Source: Xanthobacteraceae bacterium (GTDB taxonomy: Bacteria > Pseudomonadota > Alphaproteobacteria > Rhizobiales > Xanthobacteraceae). From it: DNA of 64,000 bases. Where the stretch lies: positions 1 to 64,000 of the forward strand of contig JAIESI010000086.1 of assembly GCA_019746135.1 (NCBI GenBank), given 5' to 3'. Shown piece after piece: positions 1 through 8,742 of this stretch. Numbering within the stretch: the first letter of the stretch is position 1; the number at the start of each line of letters is the position of its first letter. The notes beneath the pieces are model-generated. The model made no database searches, had not been told where the DNA came from, and saw only the letters and a program-made list of their open reading frames with translations. The position numbers and the translations under genes were made by a program.

Positions 1-900
1 CGCCGCGGCTGCGCCGGGCGTGACCCCCGGCGGTCGCGCCGCGGCCGGCTGCTGCGGTGCCGGAGCCGTCGGCGGTTGCTGTGCCGTGGGCGTTTGCGGC
101 TGGCCGGGCTGCTGTCCCTGTTGCGGCCCTTGACGCCGCAGTTCGCGCATGGCGGGCGCCGGCTGTGCCGTCGCGGGGGCCGTCTGCGGCTGCTGCGCGG
201 TCGAGGGAGGGGTCTGCGGCTGAGGCTGCGTCGCGGGGGGCTGCTGCCGGCCCTGCAGGCGGCGCTGATCGCGCGGCGTGGGCGCCGGCTGCGCCGTCGA
301 AGGCGCGGTCTGCGGCTGCTGTGCGGTCGAGGGCGCGGTCTGCGGCGGGGCCTGCGTCGTGGCCGGGGCGTGCTGCCCTGGCTGCCGATCCTGCTGACGA
401 TCCTGCTGCCGACCTTGGCGACGCTCGTCGATGCGCTGCTGGCGCAGGTCACGCCGGTCCTGTGCGGTGCTGGGCGTGGCCGGCTTGGGCGCGGCGGGCG
501 GTGCCGCCTGCTGCTGCGGCGGTTGCTGCTGCGCGGCGGGCCGATTCGGTTGCGGCTGGTTCTGCTGGCGCTGATTGGCACGCTCCTCGCGCCGCTGCTC
601 CCGGCGCTGCGGCTGCTCGGCGCTCGGAGCGGGCCGCGCCGCGGGCGCTTGCTGTTGGGCGGCCGGCGGGTGTGCAGGCTGCTGCGCGGTGGGCGGAGCC
701 TGACGCACGGGCGGCCGGGCCGGCCGGCCTTTCTGTTCGTCCTTCTTGTCTCGCGCACTCTCTTGCGCGGGGGGCGCCTGAGCCACAATGAAGGCGCCGT
801 CGCGCGGCGCGGCGTGGATGACGGACGGCAACGCCGCAAGCGTCAGGATCGCGGTGCCTGCGAGCAGAAGCGAGGCGGCACTGGGATGAAGGCGGATCAT
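1..900 (-). CDS. Secreted Pro/Gln/Ala-rich protein, N-terminal part (runs off the window start); possibly OmpA-family
   Basis: Absent from the ORF track. Reading the minus strand from the ATG at 900 gives an uninterrupted frame to base 1: MIRLHPSAASLLLAGTAILTLAALPSVIHAAPRDGAFIVAQAPPAQESARDKKDEQKGRP..., a signal peptide followed by a low-complexity P/Q/A region. Confidence 0.7.
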   Translation of the reverse strand, partial: MIRLHPSAASLLLAGTAILTLAALPSVIHAAPRDGAFIVAQAPPAQESARDKKDEQKGRPARPPVRQAPPTAQQPAHPPAAQQQAPAARPAPSAEQPQRREQRREERANQRQQNQPQPNRPAAQQQPPQQQAAPPAAPKPATPSTAQDRRDLRQQRIDERRQGRQQDRQQDRQPGQHAPATTQAPPQTAPSTAQQPQTAPSTAQPAPTPRDQRRLQGRQQPPATQPQPQTPPSTAQQPQTAPATAQPAPAMRELRRQGPQQGQQPGQPQTPTAQQPPTAPAPQQPAAARPPGVTPGAAAA

Positions 901-1112
901 GGCTACTCCCCTTGAATCGTCAGCGAGATTTGCCGGGCCGAATGGATCGAATTTGTGTTCAATCGGCAGCGCTGTTGCGACATCTGTGGTGCGGCGCACG
1001 CGCGCACATGCCAGCGTAAAAGAGATAACGGCCGTTCCGGAAATTGGTTCCGGTCAGCGCGCGCGAGAGCCGCGCGCAAACGCGCCGATGCGCCGCGTTG
1101 ATGAACCGGTGT

Positions 1113-2696
1113 TTATTGAAGCGCGATCTTGCGCACCAGCGCGCGGGCGGTGCCGTCGGCCTCGGCGATCACGCGAAGCGTGGCGTTGTCGAAATCGATT
1201 GCGACGAGGCGCAGGCCGGTCACGGCCGCCTCGACCTCGACGCCGTCGACCGGCTCCTGGAAATCGGCAATCGCCGCAGCGATGCTCTTCTGCGCGTTCG
1301 CGGCGAACGGCTTGAGGTCGACCACGGCGTTGTCGGCGAGCGCCTTCTGCAGATAGGGGATCGCCGCGCGTGCGGCGGCGCCCAGAACTCCGAACGCGGC
1401 ATCGGACCGCACGTCGAGCGTGATGTCGGTGAGTCGCATGATCTGGTTCTGCTGGTCGAGGATGGGCTTGCCCCAGACGTGCACGGTCGCCTCCGCGCCG
1501 AAGCCGAACCAACTCTTGGTCTCCTTCGCCTTGACGCGCAGCGAGATCAGGAGCCGCTCGCCGCTTGCGGAAATGTTCGACGCCAGCACCGTGACCTGGC
1601 CGGGCGAATTGCCGGTCTCGGGGAAAGTCTTGTTCTTGAGCTGCGCCTCCATGACGCGGTTGAGCTCGGTGAACGGCACGTCGATCGGCACCGCGATCTT
1701 GACCTCGCCCTGGTCGATCTGCCGCGGCACGAGATCGAGCTGCGACGGGAACGGGCAGTTCGGCTTCGTCGCGTTCGGTACGATGCGGGTCTCGGCCTGC
1801 ACGCCGATGGTCAGGATCACCCAGTCCGGCAGGATGCGCGGCTGCGCGGCGAAGGCGCGGGTCGGCCGCACCTCGAGCCACAGCGGCGGCACGCCGGCCG
1901 CGGCCGCACCGAGCGAGATCGAGCGGCACATCTGCGTCCACTGCTTGCGTGCAGCGGTCTCCAGCGTGCGGTCGCTGCGCAGCCGTCCGGAGAGATTGCC
2001 GATCTGCTCGTTCACGGTCTTGTCAAGCAGCGGCTTCACCTGGTCGGCGATGTTGATCTTGAGGCCGGCGATCTGCATGCCGCCGTCGGCGATCGAGACG
2101 TTGCCGGAGAGATTGGGCTCGATCCGCCAGTTCGGCAGAAGCTGCGGCCGGGACAGCACGGACGCGGTGCCGCGGATGTCGGCGCGCTGGTCGAGCACGC
2201 GGCCGGTGAGCTTCTGCACGTCGCGGCCGAGGCTGCCGCCAAGGACGCCGGCGAGCGCGCCGGCGGCATTGCCGCCCTGGTTGGCGATCTGACCGGTTGC
2301 GCGCAGCGAGCCGTTGAGGCTCGTCGCGATGTTGAGCCCGCTGTTGGTGCCCTGGACGCCAATGGGCCCGCGCGAGATGCTCCAGCCGATCTCGGCCTTG
2401 CCCAAAAGATCGGCCAGCGGATTATCGTTCTTGCCGTTCAGTCCGCGCGGCGCATTCGCTTCCATGATGTCGCGGATCGCCAGCGCCGCGACCGCGACCG
2501 GGGCGATGATCACCGAGGTGCGGGTGATCGGCTCCATCGGATGCAACTGGGCAAGCGAGGGCTTGCTCTCGTGCATCGGGTTCGACGGGATCAAGGCGTT
2601 GAGGGCCCAGAGCGTGCCGGTGAAGAATATGAGCACGACAAGCGCGCCGGCGATGATCGCGCGCCACGACAGACCAAAGGGAAGGAGCCTGCTCAT
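1113..2696 (-). CDS. DUF4403 family protein with N-terminal TM anchor
   Basis: ORF 1113..2792; likely start at MSRLLPFGLSWRAIIAGALVVL (2696). Composition and motifs resemble the DUF4403 family. Confidence 0.75.
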   Translation of the reverse strand: MSRLLPFGLSWRAIIAGALVVLIFFTGTLWALNALIPSNPMHESKPSLAQLHPMEPITRTSVIIAPVAVAALAIRDIMEANAPRGLNGKNDNPLADLLGKAEIGWSISRGPIGVQGTNSGLNIATSLNGSLRATGQIANQGGNAAGALAGVLGGSLGRDVQKLTGRVLDQRADIRGTASVLSRPQLLPNWRIEPNLSGNVSIADGGMQIAGLKINIADQVKPLLDKTVNEQIGNLSGRLRSDRTLETAARKQWTQMCRSISLGAAAAGVPPLWLEVRPTRAFAAQPRILPDWVILTIGVQAETRIVPNATKPNCPFPSQLDLVPRQIDQGEVKIAVPIDVPFTELNRVMEAQLKNKTFPETGNSPGQVTVLASNISASGERLLISLRVKAKETKSWFGFGAEATVHVWGKPILDQQNQIMRLTDITLDVRSDAAFGVLGAAARAAIPYLQKALADNAVVDLKPFAANAQKSIAAAIADFQEPVDGVEVEAAVTGLRLVAIDFDNATLRVIAEADGTARALVRKIALQ

Positions 2697-2935
2697 CGGC
2701 ACAATTTTAGTTGGCGCAAGCCTCGAGGGCCAGCATTCCGGAGCCCCGCGAATGGCCGCGGATAGGCCCTGGCCGTCTCGTGGCCTTGCCACAATTTACA
2801 AAACCGGAATTTCCAGAGTCCTAACGGGCGTTTTTGCCATTCTGCGCCGCGGTTCCCGCGGTTGCCTCGCGACGAGGGGTATAGGACAGTGAAGGGGGCG
2901 ATCAAGGACGTCGCGAGCCGCCGGGGGCGTGCTGC

Positions 2936-3910
2936 ATGGCCGACTATTTCTCGGTTCTCCAAGGCGCTGTCGGCGAGCTCGACATCAACACTGCCGCGGC
3001 CCGCCGGGATATCTACGATCGCGCGCGCAACGCGCTGCTCGGCCGGCTGCGGTCGACCGAGCCGAAATTGCCCGAGCCGGTGATCGAAGCCGAGCTCGAA
3101 TCGCTGAATCAGGCGATCGAGCGGGTCGAGAACGAGCACCTCGCAAGCCGCGGCCGGTTCAGCCGGGAGCGCTATGCAGGGCTGGACACCGGGCTCGGCG
3201 TGGGGCTCGGCGCGGCACCGGGGGCAGTGCCTCCGCCGATCCCTGCGCCGCCGCCCGAGCCGACCGTTGGTCCGCCGCCGGAGACCCGCAGCGAGCGGCG
3301 GCGCGACAGCCTTGCAGCGCCCAAGGAGCGGCCTCGCCGCAGGATTCTTGCGCCGCTGCTTGCGGCGGCTGTCGGGCTGGTGCTGGCGATCGTCGTCACG
3401 CTCGGCACGCTGATCTACTGGCCGCGGCAAAACCGCGAGGTGCGCGCCAGCGCGCAAGCTTCGCAGGCCGGCAGCGCCAGCTATGTGTACATGCGGCAGC
3501 CGGTCTATTACCGCACCACGCATCCGCCGGGCACGATCCTGGTCGACAAGGCGCAGCGCTTTGCCTATGTCGTGCTGCCCAATGTCGTGGCGCTGCGCTA
3601 CGGCATCGGCGTCGGTCCGGAATGCGCCGCCGCGCAGGGGCTCCACACCATCACCCGCAAGGAAGAATGGCCGGGCCGCGCCGCCGATTCAGGCTTCGGC
3701 AAGATCCGTAATTTGTTCGCCGGCCCGCGCGAGGACAATCCGCTCGGCGCACGCGCGCTTTATCTGCAGGAGTACCGGCTGCACGGCACCAACGCGCCGT
3801 CGGGCATTGGCAGCACGTTGCTGATCGGCTGCGTCGCGCTGATCAACGAGAGCATCATCGAGTTCTACGACAAGGCGCCGCTGGAAACGCGCGTGGTGTT
3901 TCTCGAATAG
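2936..3910 (+). CDS. L,D-transpeptidase-like (YkuD) protein with divergent active site and N-terminal extension
   Basis: C-terminal ...DNPLGARALYLQEYRLHGTNAPSGIGSTLLIGCVALIN, TM segment in the middle, Pro-rich linker. Confidence 0.75.
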   Translation: MADYFSVLQGAVGELDINTAAARRDIYDRARNALLGRLRSTEPKLPEPVIEAELESLNQAIERVENEHLASRGRFSRERYAGLDTGLGVGLGAAPGAVPPPIPAPPPEPTVGPPPETRSERRRDSLAAPKERPRRRILAPLLAAAVGLVLAIVVTLGTLIYWPRQNREVRASAQASQAGSASYVYMRQPVYYRTTHPPGTILVDKAQRFAYVVLPNVVALRYGIGVGPECAAAQGLHTITRKEEWPGRAADSGFGKIRNLFAGPREDNPLGARALYLQEYRLHGTNAPSGIGSTLLIGCVALINESIIEFYDKAPLETRVVFLE

Positions 3911-3955
3911 TGCAAGGTTGATCTAGCTGACGCGCTTGCGGCATCGGTGGTGCCG

Positions 3956-3976
3956 TCCCTCCCCGCGAGGGAGGGA
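3956..3976. terminator. Hairpin between convergent genes (TCCCTCCC-cgcga-GGGAGGGA)
   Basis: Perfect 8-bp stem with 5-nt loop between the convergent LDT and ketopantoate-reductase-like ORFs. Confidence 0.5.
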
Positions 3977-4009
3977 TGAACCACCCGTGCCTCTCGCTCT
4001 CTGCCCTGC

Positions 4010-4930
4010 TTACTGCTTCCCCATGCGGTGCAGCTTCACCGCGGCATAGACCGCCTCGCTCGCGGGCGTCGGCACGCCGAGCTCACGGCCGAGCGACACC
4101 ACCTTGCCGGTGAGCCAGTCGAGCTCGAGCCGGTTGCCGGCTTCGAGATCGTGCAGCATCGACGCTTTCATGCCGGGCGGGGCGTTGTCGGAAAACGTCA
4201 TGCGGTCGTCGACCCAGCTCGACGGCACCTTCGCGCCGGACTTCTGGCCGACCGCAAGGCACTCCTGCATCAGCCGCTTGTAGAAGGCGCGGGTGTCGGG
4301 ATCGGCCAGCACTTTGCCGATGGGTTGCCGCGTCATGCAGTTCATGCCGGCCATCGAGGAGAGGAAGATGAACTTCTGCCAGCGCTCGCGGTTCATGTCG
4401 TCCTGGGGCTGGATGTCGATGTTCGCGGCCTTCGCCGCCTCGACAAAAGCGTTGAGCTTCGCATCAGGCCTGCCGTCGATGGTGCCGCAGCGCATGGTGG
4501 CGAACTTCGAGGTGTGCAGCATCACACCCGGGCCGCCGAGGACTGCGGCGATATAGGCGGTGCCGGGAATGGTCACGTCCTTGCCGAGGATCGCCGAGAC
4601 GCGTTCGTAGCTGTCGACGCCGTTCTGCAGGGTGATGACGCGGGTGTCCGGACCGACCAGCGGCTTTGCGAGCTCGGCCGCGGTCTCGGTGTCCCAGAGC
4701 TTGACCGCAAACAGCACGATGTCGACCGGGCCGACCTCCTTCGGATCGGGCGTGGCGTTGACCTTGGGCAGATGCAGGTCGCCGTGCGTGCTCTGAATTT
4801 TCAGGCCGTCCTTGCGCAGCGCGTCGAGATGGGCGCGGCGCGCGATATAGGCCACGTCGTGGCCTGCGGCCTGCATGCGTCCGCCGAAGTATGAGCCGAC
4901 GGCACCTGCCGCCATCGCTGCGATTTTCAT
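4010..4930 (-). CDS. Ketopantoate reductase (ApbA/PanE family) 2-dehydropantoate 2-reductase
   Basis: Start MKIAAMAAGAVGSYFGGRMQAAGHDVAYIAR (Rossmann GxGxxG-like), ITLQNGVDSYERV, C-terminal ...LELDWLTGKVVSLGRELGVPTP. Confidence 0.85.
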   Translation of the reverse strand: MKIAAMAAGAVGSYFGGRMQAAGHDVAYIARRAHLDALRKDGLKIQSTHGDLHLPKVNATPDPKEVGPVDIVLFAVKLWDTETAAELAKPLVGPDTRVITLQNGVDSYERVSAILGKDVTIPGTAYIAAVLGGPGVMLHTSKFATMRCGTIDGRPDAKLNAFVEAAKAANIDIQPQDDMNRERWQKFIFLSSMAGMNCMTRQPIGKVLADPDTRAFYKRLMQECLAVGQKSGAKVPSSWVDDRMTFSDNAPPGMKASMLHDLEAGNRLELDWLTGKVVSLGRELGVPTPASEAVYAAVKLHRMGKQ

Positions 4931-5056
4931 GTCCGGTCCTCCGAATTGCGCGGCACCATAGCGGCTCGCCTGCAGCGATTTCAATGCGGGCGATTTCAAT
5001 GCGAATGGGCGAGGCCTTGGCCCCGCCCATTTCGCAGTCCGAACTTTGTTGCGCGA

Positions 5057-5914
5057 TCAGTAGAGGAACGACGTCGACGCACCGGTGTAGATCGACGACT
5101 GTTGGTAGCCCGGCAGCCGGCGCGGCAGCGGAGTCTCGCTCGCAGCGGCCGGCTCCGGCGCTTGAGCTTGCGGTGTTTGCGGGCGCACGTCGCGTTGCGC
5201 CGCCCGCACCGGCACGCGCGGTGCGGCGCTCGCGACCGGCATGCGGTGGCCGCGGTCCGGCAGCACCACGACCTTCGCGCCGACCTGCACGCGGTTGAAC
5301 AGGTCGATCACGTTCTCGTTGGTCAGGCGGATGCAGCCCGACGAGACGCGCTGGCCGATGGTCGACGGCGCATTGGTGCCGTGGATGCGGTAGAGCGAAT
5401 TGCCGAGATACATCGCCCGCGCGCCGAGCGGATTGCCGGGGCCGCCGGCCATGAAGCGCGGCAGGTAGGGCTGGCGCGCGATCATCTCCGCCGGCGGATG
5501 CCAGTCGGGCCATTCCTGCTTGCGGGCGACGCTCTGCACACCCGCCCAGGTGAAGCCTTCGCGGCCGACGCCGATGCCGTAGCGGATCGCCCGGCCGTTG
5601 CCGAGCACGTAGTAGAGGTAGGTGTTGGGCGTATCGATGATGACGGTGCCGGGTGCCTCAGTCGTGTTGTAGGCGACGGTCTGGCGCTGGAAGCGCTCGG
5701 GCACCGCGGCCGCAGGCGCGTCGGCATCAATGTCCGGCACGGTTTGCGGCACGGGCTCGCGCGCCACGGGGTCGCGCATCGCGTCACGGAAGATCGGGAA
5801 TGCGAACGGGTTGGGATCGTTGAGAAACAGCGGCTGCGCCTGAGCCGCTGCGATCGACAGGAAGAGCGCCGCCAGCGCCGGAATGGCGCGGCGCAGTTGT
5901 GTGGCAGGATGCAT
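5057..5914 (-). CDS. L,D-transpeptidase (YkuD/ErfK family)
   Basis: Signal peptide and RIHGTNAPSTIGQRVSSGCIRLTNENVIDLFNRVQVGAKVVVLP. Confidence 0.92.
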   Translation of the reverse strand: MHPATQLRRAIPALAALFLSIAAAQAQPLFLNDPNPFAFPIFRDAMRDPVAREPVPQTVPDIDADAPAAAVPERFQRQTVAYNTTEAPGTVIIDTPNTYLYYVLGNGRAIRYGIGVGREGFTWAGVQSVARKQEWPDWHPPAEMIARQPYLPRFMAGGPGNPLGARAMYLGNSLYRIHGTNAPSTIGQRVSSGCIRLTNENVIDLFNRVQVGAKVVVLPDRGHRMPVASAAPRVPVRAAQRDVRPQTPQAQAPEPAAASETPLPRRLPGYQQSSIYTGASTSFLY

Positions 5915-6059
5915 TGAGACCCTCCCTCCACGTCACACGAGACTGGCCCGATAACTGCGGAAGTCAGAACTGGTTCCGGATGGACATGAGTCTCACTTGG
6001 GGCTCGGTGAAGCGGCGGCAATCGGCCTCAAGGAAGCGTGATGACAATTTGAAAAGATT

Positions 6060-6085
6060 GGTGCCGGCCCCTGGAGGCCGGCACC
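6060..6085 (-). terminator. Rho-independent terminator of the second LDT gene
   Basis: GGTGCCGGCC-cctgga-GGCCGGCACC perfect 10-bp stem; minus strand continues AATCTTTTCAAA. Confidence 0.75.
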
Positions 6086-6114
6086 ACACACACGTCGCCA
6101 GAGATTTCAGAAAA

Positions 6115-6816
6115 TCAATTGGTGCTGAAACCGCTTCGGTTGGAGATGCGGCGATCGTTCAGCGGCAGCACGACGACCTTGGCACCGACCTTCACGCGCT
6201 CGTAGAGGTCCTTCACGTCCTCGTTCCTGAGGCGGAAGCAGCCCGACGACACGCGCTGGCCGATGGTCGAGGGCGCATTGGTGCCGTGGATGCGGTAGAC
6301 CGAGCCGGAGAGGTACATGGCGCGGGCGCCGAGCGGATTGTCCGGGCCGCCGGCCATGAAGCGCGGCAGATAGGGCTGGCGCTCGAGCATCTCCTGCGGC
6401 GGACGCCAGTCCGGCCACTTGGCCTTGCGCTCGACGATCTTGGTGCCCGACCAGGTGAAGCCGTCGCGACCGACGCCGATGCCGTAGCGGATCGCTTTGC
6501 CGCCACCGAGCACGAAATAGAGATAGGTGTTCGCGGTATCGACGACGACGGTGCCCGGCGCTTCGCTGGTGCGGTACTCGACCACCTGGCGCTTGAAGCG
6601 CGACTGGGTCGCGACGACCGGTACTTCGTCTTGGGCTTGCTCTTGGGCCTCGACCGGCGCCTGCACCGGAGCGTAGGCGGCGGGGCGCGGCGCGTGCTGC
6701 GGCGCGGGCAGCGGCTCGAATGGGAAGAGCGGCAGCGGGCCGGCGACGGCCGACGTGGAAACAGCCGCGGCGAAAGCCACGGCGGTGAGGCTTGAGCGGA
6801 GCGCGAAATTGAACAT
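6115..6816 (-). CDS. L,D-transpeptidase (YkuD/ErfK family)
   Basis: Signal peptide and RIHGTNAPSTIGQRVSSGCFRLRNEDVKDLYERVKVGAKVVVLP; close paralog of 5057..5914. Confidence 0.92.
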   Translation of the reverse strand: MFNFALRSSLTAVAFAAAVSTSAVAGPLPLFPFEPLPAPQHAPRPAAYAPVQAPVEAQEQAQDEVPVVATQSRFKRQVVEYRTSEAPGTVVVDTANTYLYFVLGGGKAIRYGIGVGRDGFTWSGTKIVERKAKWPDWRPPQEMLERQPYLPRFMAGGPDNPLGARAMYLSGSVYRIHGTNAPSTIGQRVSSGCFRLRNEDVKDLYERVKVGAKVVVLPLNDRRISNRSGFSTN

Positions 6817-7076
6817 GACGACCCCCGATAGGTTCTGCGCGTTGGTCGGGGGTAGCGCGCCAAAGGTTCAAATTCCGCGGGAGGGGGCGCCGCAATTTCG
6901 CCTATCGTGTTGAGAGATCGCTAAATGTTCCGAACAGGCGGTGCGCGAAAACCCGTGACAATCCTGGGCTTTTGCGAAGGTCGCCTGGGGCCGCGCGAGC
7001 GCCGCCGGCCGGCCCGCGGCCACACCGCTGTCGGATTTGTGCTGAACGGAAAATTGCGGAGATCGCAGAAAGCCGC

Positions 7077-7580
7077 TTAAGGCCCGGTCACCGCATCGGG
7101 GATCGAGTCGGTCGAGGCGTAGTAGGGCTTGATGTCGAGAAGCGGCGTGCCGTCGATGCAATCGAGCGCCGCCACCTCGATCCGGTTGCCGTCGACCTTG
7201 ATCAGCCTGACCACGCCCATGGCGATCGGGTTTGGTCGCACCGGCGAGCGCAGCGCGAAGGTGCCGCGGCCCTTGCCGAGATGGCCCGGCACCTGGACCG
7301 CAAGATCGCGGCGCGCCTGATCCATCCAGTAGAACACGACGAGGTGTGAGCAGCGCTCGATGTCGCGGAGCCCAGGCACCCAGCGCGGATCGAGCTCCAG
7401 CGTGCAGACCTGGCCGGTCTCGCGCGCCTGGCGGGCGTTCTTTGGGCAGTCCTGCCGCGTCTTCCAGGGGGTGCGGATGCGGCCGATGAAATAGACCGCG
7501 GCATCGGCGCGGTCGGGCAGGGGCACGGCGATCTCACCGTCCCGGATGTCGCTCGGCTTCTCCTCGGAGATGGTGCTCAT
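7077..7580 (-). CDS. trmO: tRNA (N6-threonylcarbamoyladenosine37-N6)-methyltransferase TrmO / TsaA-like
   Basis: LDPRWVPGLRDIERCSHLVVFYWMDQ...TFALRSPVRPNPIAMGVVRLIKVDGNRIEVAALDCIDGTPLLDIKPY, typical TrmO/VirR-like family. Confidence 0.85.
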   Translation of the reverse strand: MSTISEEKPSDIRDGEIAVPLPDRADAAVYFIGRIRTPWKTRQDCPKNARQARETGQVCTLELDPRWVPGLRDIERCSHLVVFYWMDQARRDLAVQVPGHLGKGRGTFALRSPVRPNPIAMGVVRLIKVDGNRIEVAALDCIDGTPLLDIKPYYASTDSIPDAVTGP

Positions 7581-7709
7581 GCCGTTTCCTGGCTGGAGGC
7601 GGGCGCGATTGGCGGCGCTTTTGCGAGCTTTATACGGGCTGCTGATGCCGGGCGCACCCGGGGGGCCGGCAGGCCGTTCTGAATAAACTTGATTTTGCCC
7701 ATTTCAACG

Positions 7710-7727
7710 CATAAAGATATCTTTATG
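7710..7727. promoter_or_regulatory. Perfect 18-bp palindrome, candidate operator of the ArsR-methyltransferase regulator
   Basis: CATAAAGATATCTTTATG read directly; 16 bp upstream of the ATG at 7744. Confidence 0.7.
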
Positions 7728-7743
7728 TGGTGGGATACTTCCC

Positions 7744-8742
7744 ATGACCGACGCCAGCCGTCTTCCGTTTGATGCCCTCAACGCCGCCCTGAAGGCGGCG
7801 GGCGAGGACACGCGGCTGCGCGTGCTGGTGCTTTTGTCCGAGGCCGAGCTGACGGTGTCCGATCTGACGCAAATACTCCGCCAGTCGCAGCCGCGCATCT
7901 CGCGGCACCTGAAGCTTCTGGTCGAGGCCGGCCTGATCGAGCGGTTCCGCGAGGGCGCCTGGGCGTTCTTCCGCATGGCCGAGCAGGGCGGCGGCGCGGA
8001 GCTTTCACGCACGCTGATCGCCCAGCTCGACCCCAAGGACCCGATCATCGCCCGCGACCGCGACCGGCTCGCCGCGGTCCGCGCCCAGCGCGCCGCCGCG
8101 GCGCAGGACTATTTCCGGGCGCATGCCGCGCAGTGGGACCGCATCCGCAAGCTGCACGTGCCGGACGAGGCGGTGGAGCAGGCGATCCGCGATGCGCTCG
8201 CCGACCGGCCGTTCCGCTCGCTGCTCGATCTCGGCACCGGCACCGGCCGCATTCTCGAGATGTTCGGCGCGACGGTCGAGCGCGGGCTCGGCATCGATCT
8301 GTCGCTCGACATGCTGCTCTTGGCGCGCGCCCGCATCGAGCGCGCGGGGCTGCGCCACTGCAGCGTGCGGCAGGGCGACATCTACGATCTCGCGGTGCCG
8401 GCGAATTCGTTCGACGTCGTCGTCATCCATCAGGTGCTGCACTTCCTCGACGACGGCGGCCGCGCGATCCGCGAGGCGGCGCGCGTGCTTGCGCCCGGCG
8501 GGCGGCTCCTGGTGGTCGACTTCGCGCCGCACGACCTCGAGTTCCTGCGCGAGGAGCACGCGCATCGCCGTCTGGGATTCTCCGAGGAGACCGTTGCGCA
8601 GTGGATGAGCGCTGCCGGTCTCGACATGACCATGCATCGGAGTCTCGTGCCTGAGCCCGGCTCCGACGGCAAGGTCGCGGTGTCGCTGTGGCTTGCGCGC
8701 GATCCGCGCGTTGAGCTTGCCAATGTGCGTGAGGTGGCGTGA
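7744..8742 (+). CDS. ArsR-family regulator fused to class I SAM-dependent methyltransferase
   Basis: N-terminal wHTH (LRVLVLLSEAELTVSDLTQILRQSQPRISRHLKLLVEAGLIERFREGAWAFF), C-terminal LLDLGTGTGRILEMFG...DVVVIHQVLHFLDDGGRAIREAARVLAPGGRLLVVDF. Confidence 0.93.
   Translation: MTDASRLPFDALNAALKAAGEDTRLRVLVLLSEAELTVSDLTQILRQSQPRISRHLKLLVEAGLIERFREGAWAFFRMAEQGGGAELSRTLIAQLDPKDPIIARDRDRLAAVRAQRAAAAQDYFRAHAAQWDRIRKLHVPDEAVEQAIRDALADRPFRSLLDLGTGTGRILEMFGATVERGLGIDLSLDMLLLARARIERAGLRHCSVRQGDIYDLAVPANSFDVVVIHQVLHFLDDGGRAIREAARVLAPGGRLLVVDFAPHDLEFLREEHAHRRLGFSEETVAQWMSAAGLDMTMHRSLVPEPGSDGKVAVSLWLARDPRVELANVREVA

Noticed and set aside
76-915. Plus-strand 279-aa ORF and 57..791 ORF
   Set aside because: Leu/Arg or Ala/Arg low-complexity shadows of the minus-strand P/Q/A-rich secreted protein.
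1044-2765. 573-aa plus-strand ORF
   Set aside because: Antisense to the DUF4403-like gene; shadow ORF.
7581-7743. SAM riboswitch (SAM-II or SAM/SAH) before the methionine operon
   Set aside because: Only a short leader lies after the palindrome and no riboswitch-like conserved core was recognised; operator explanation preferred. A covariance search would be decisive.
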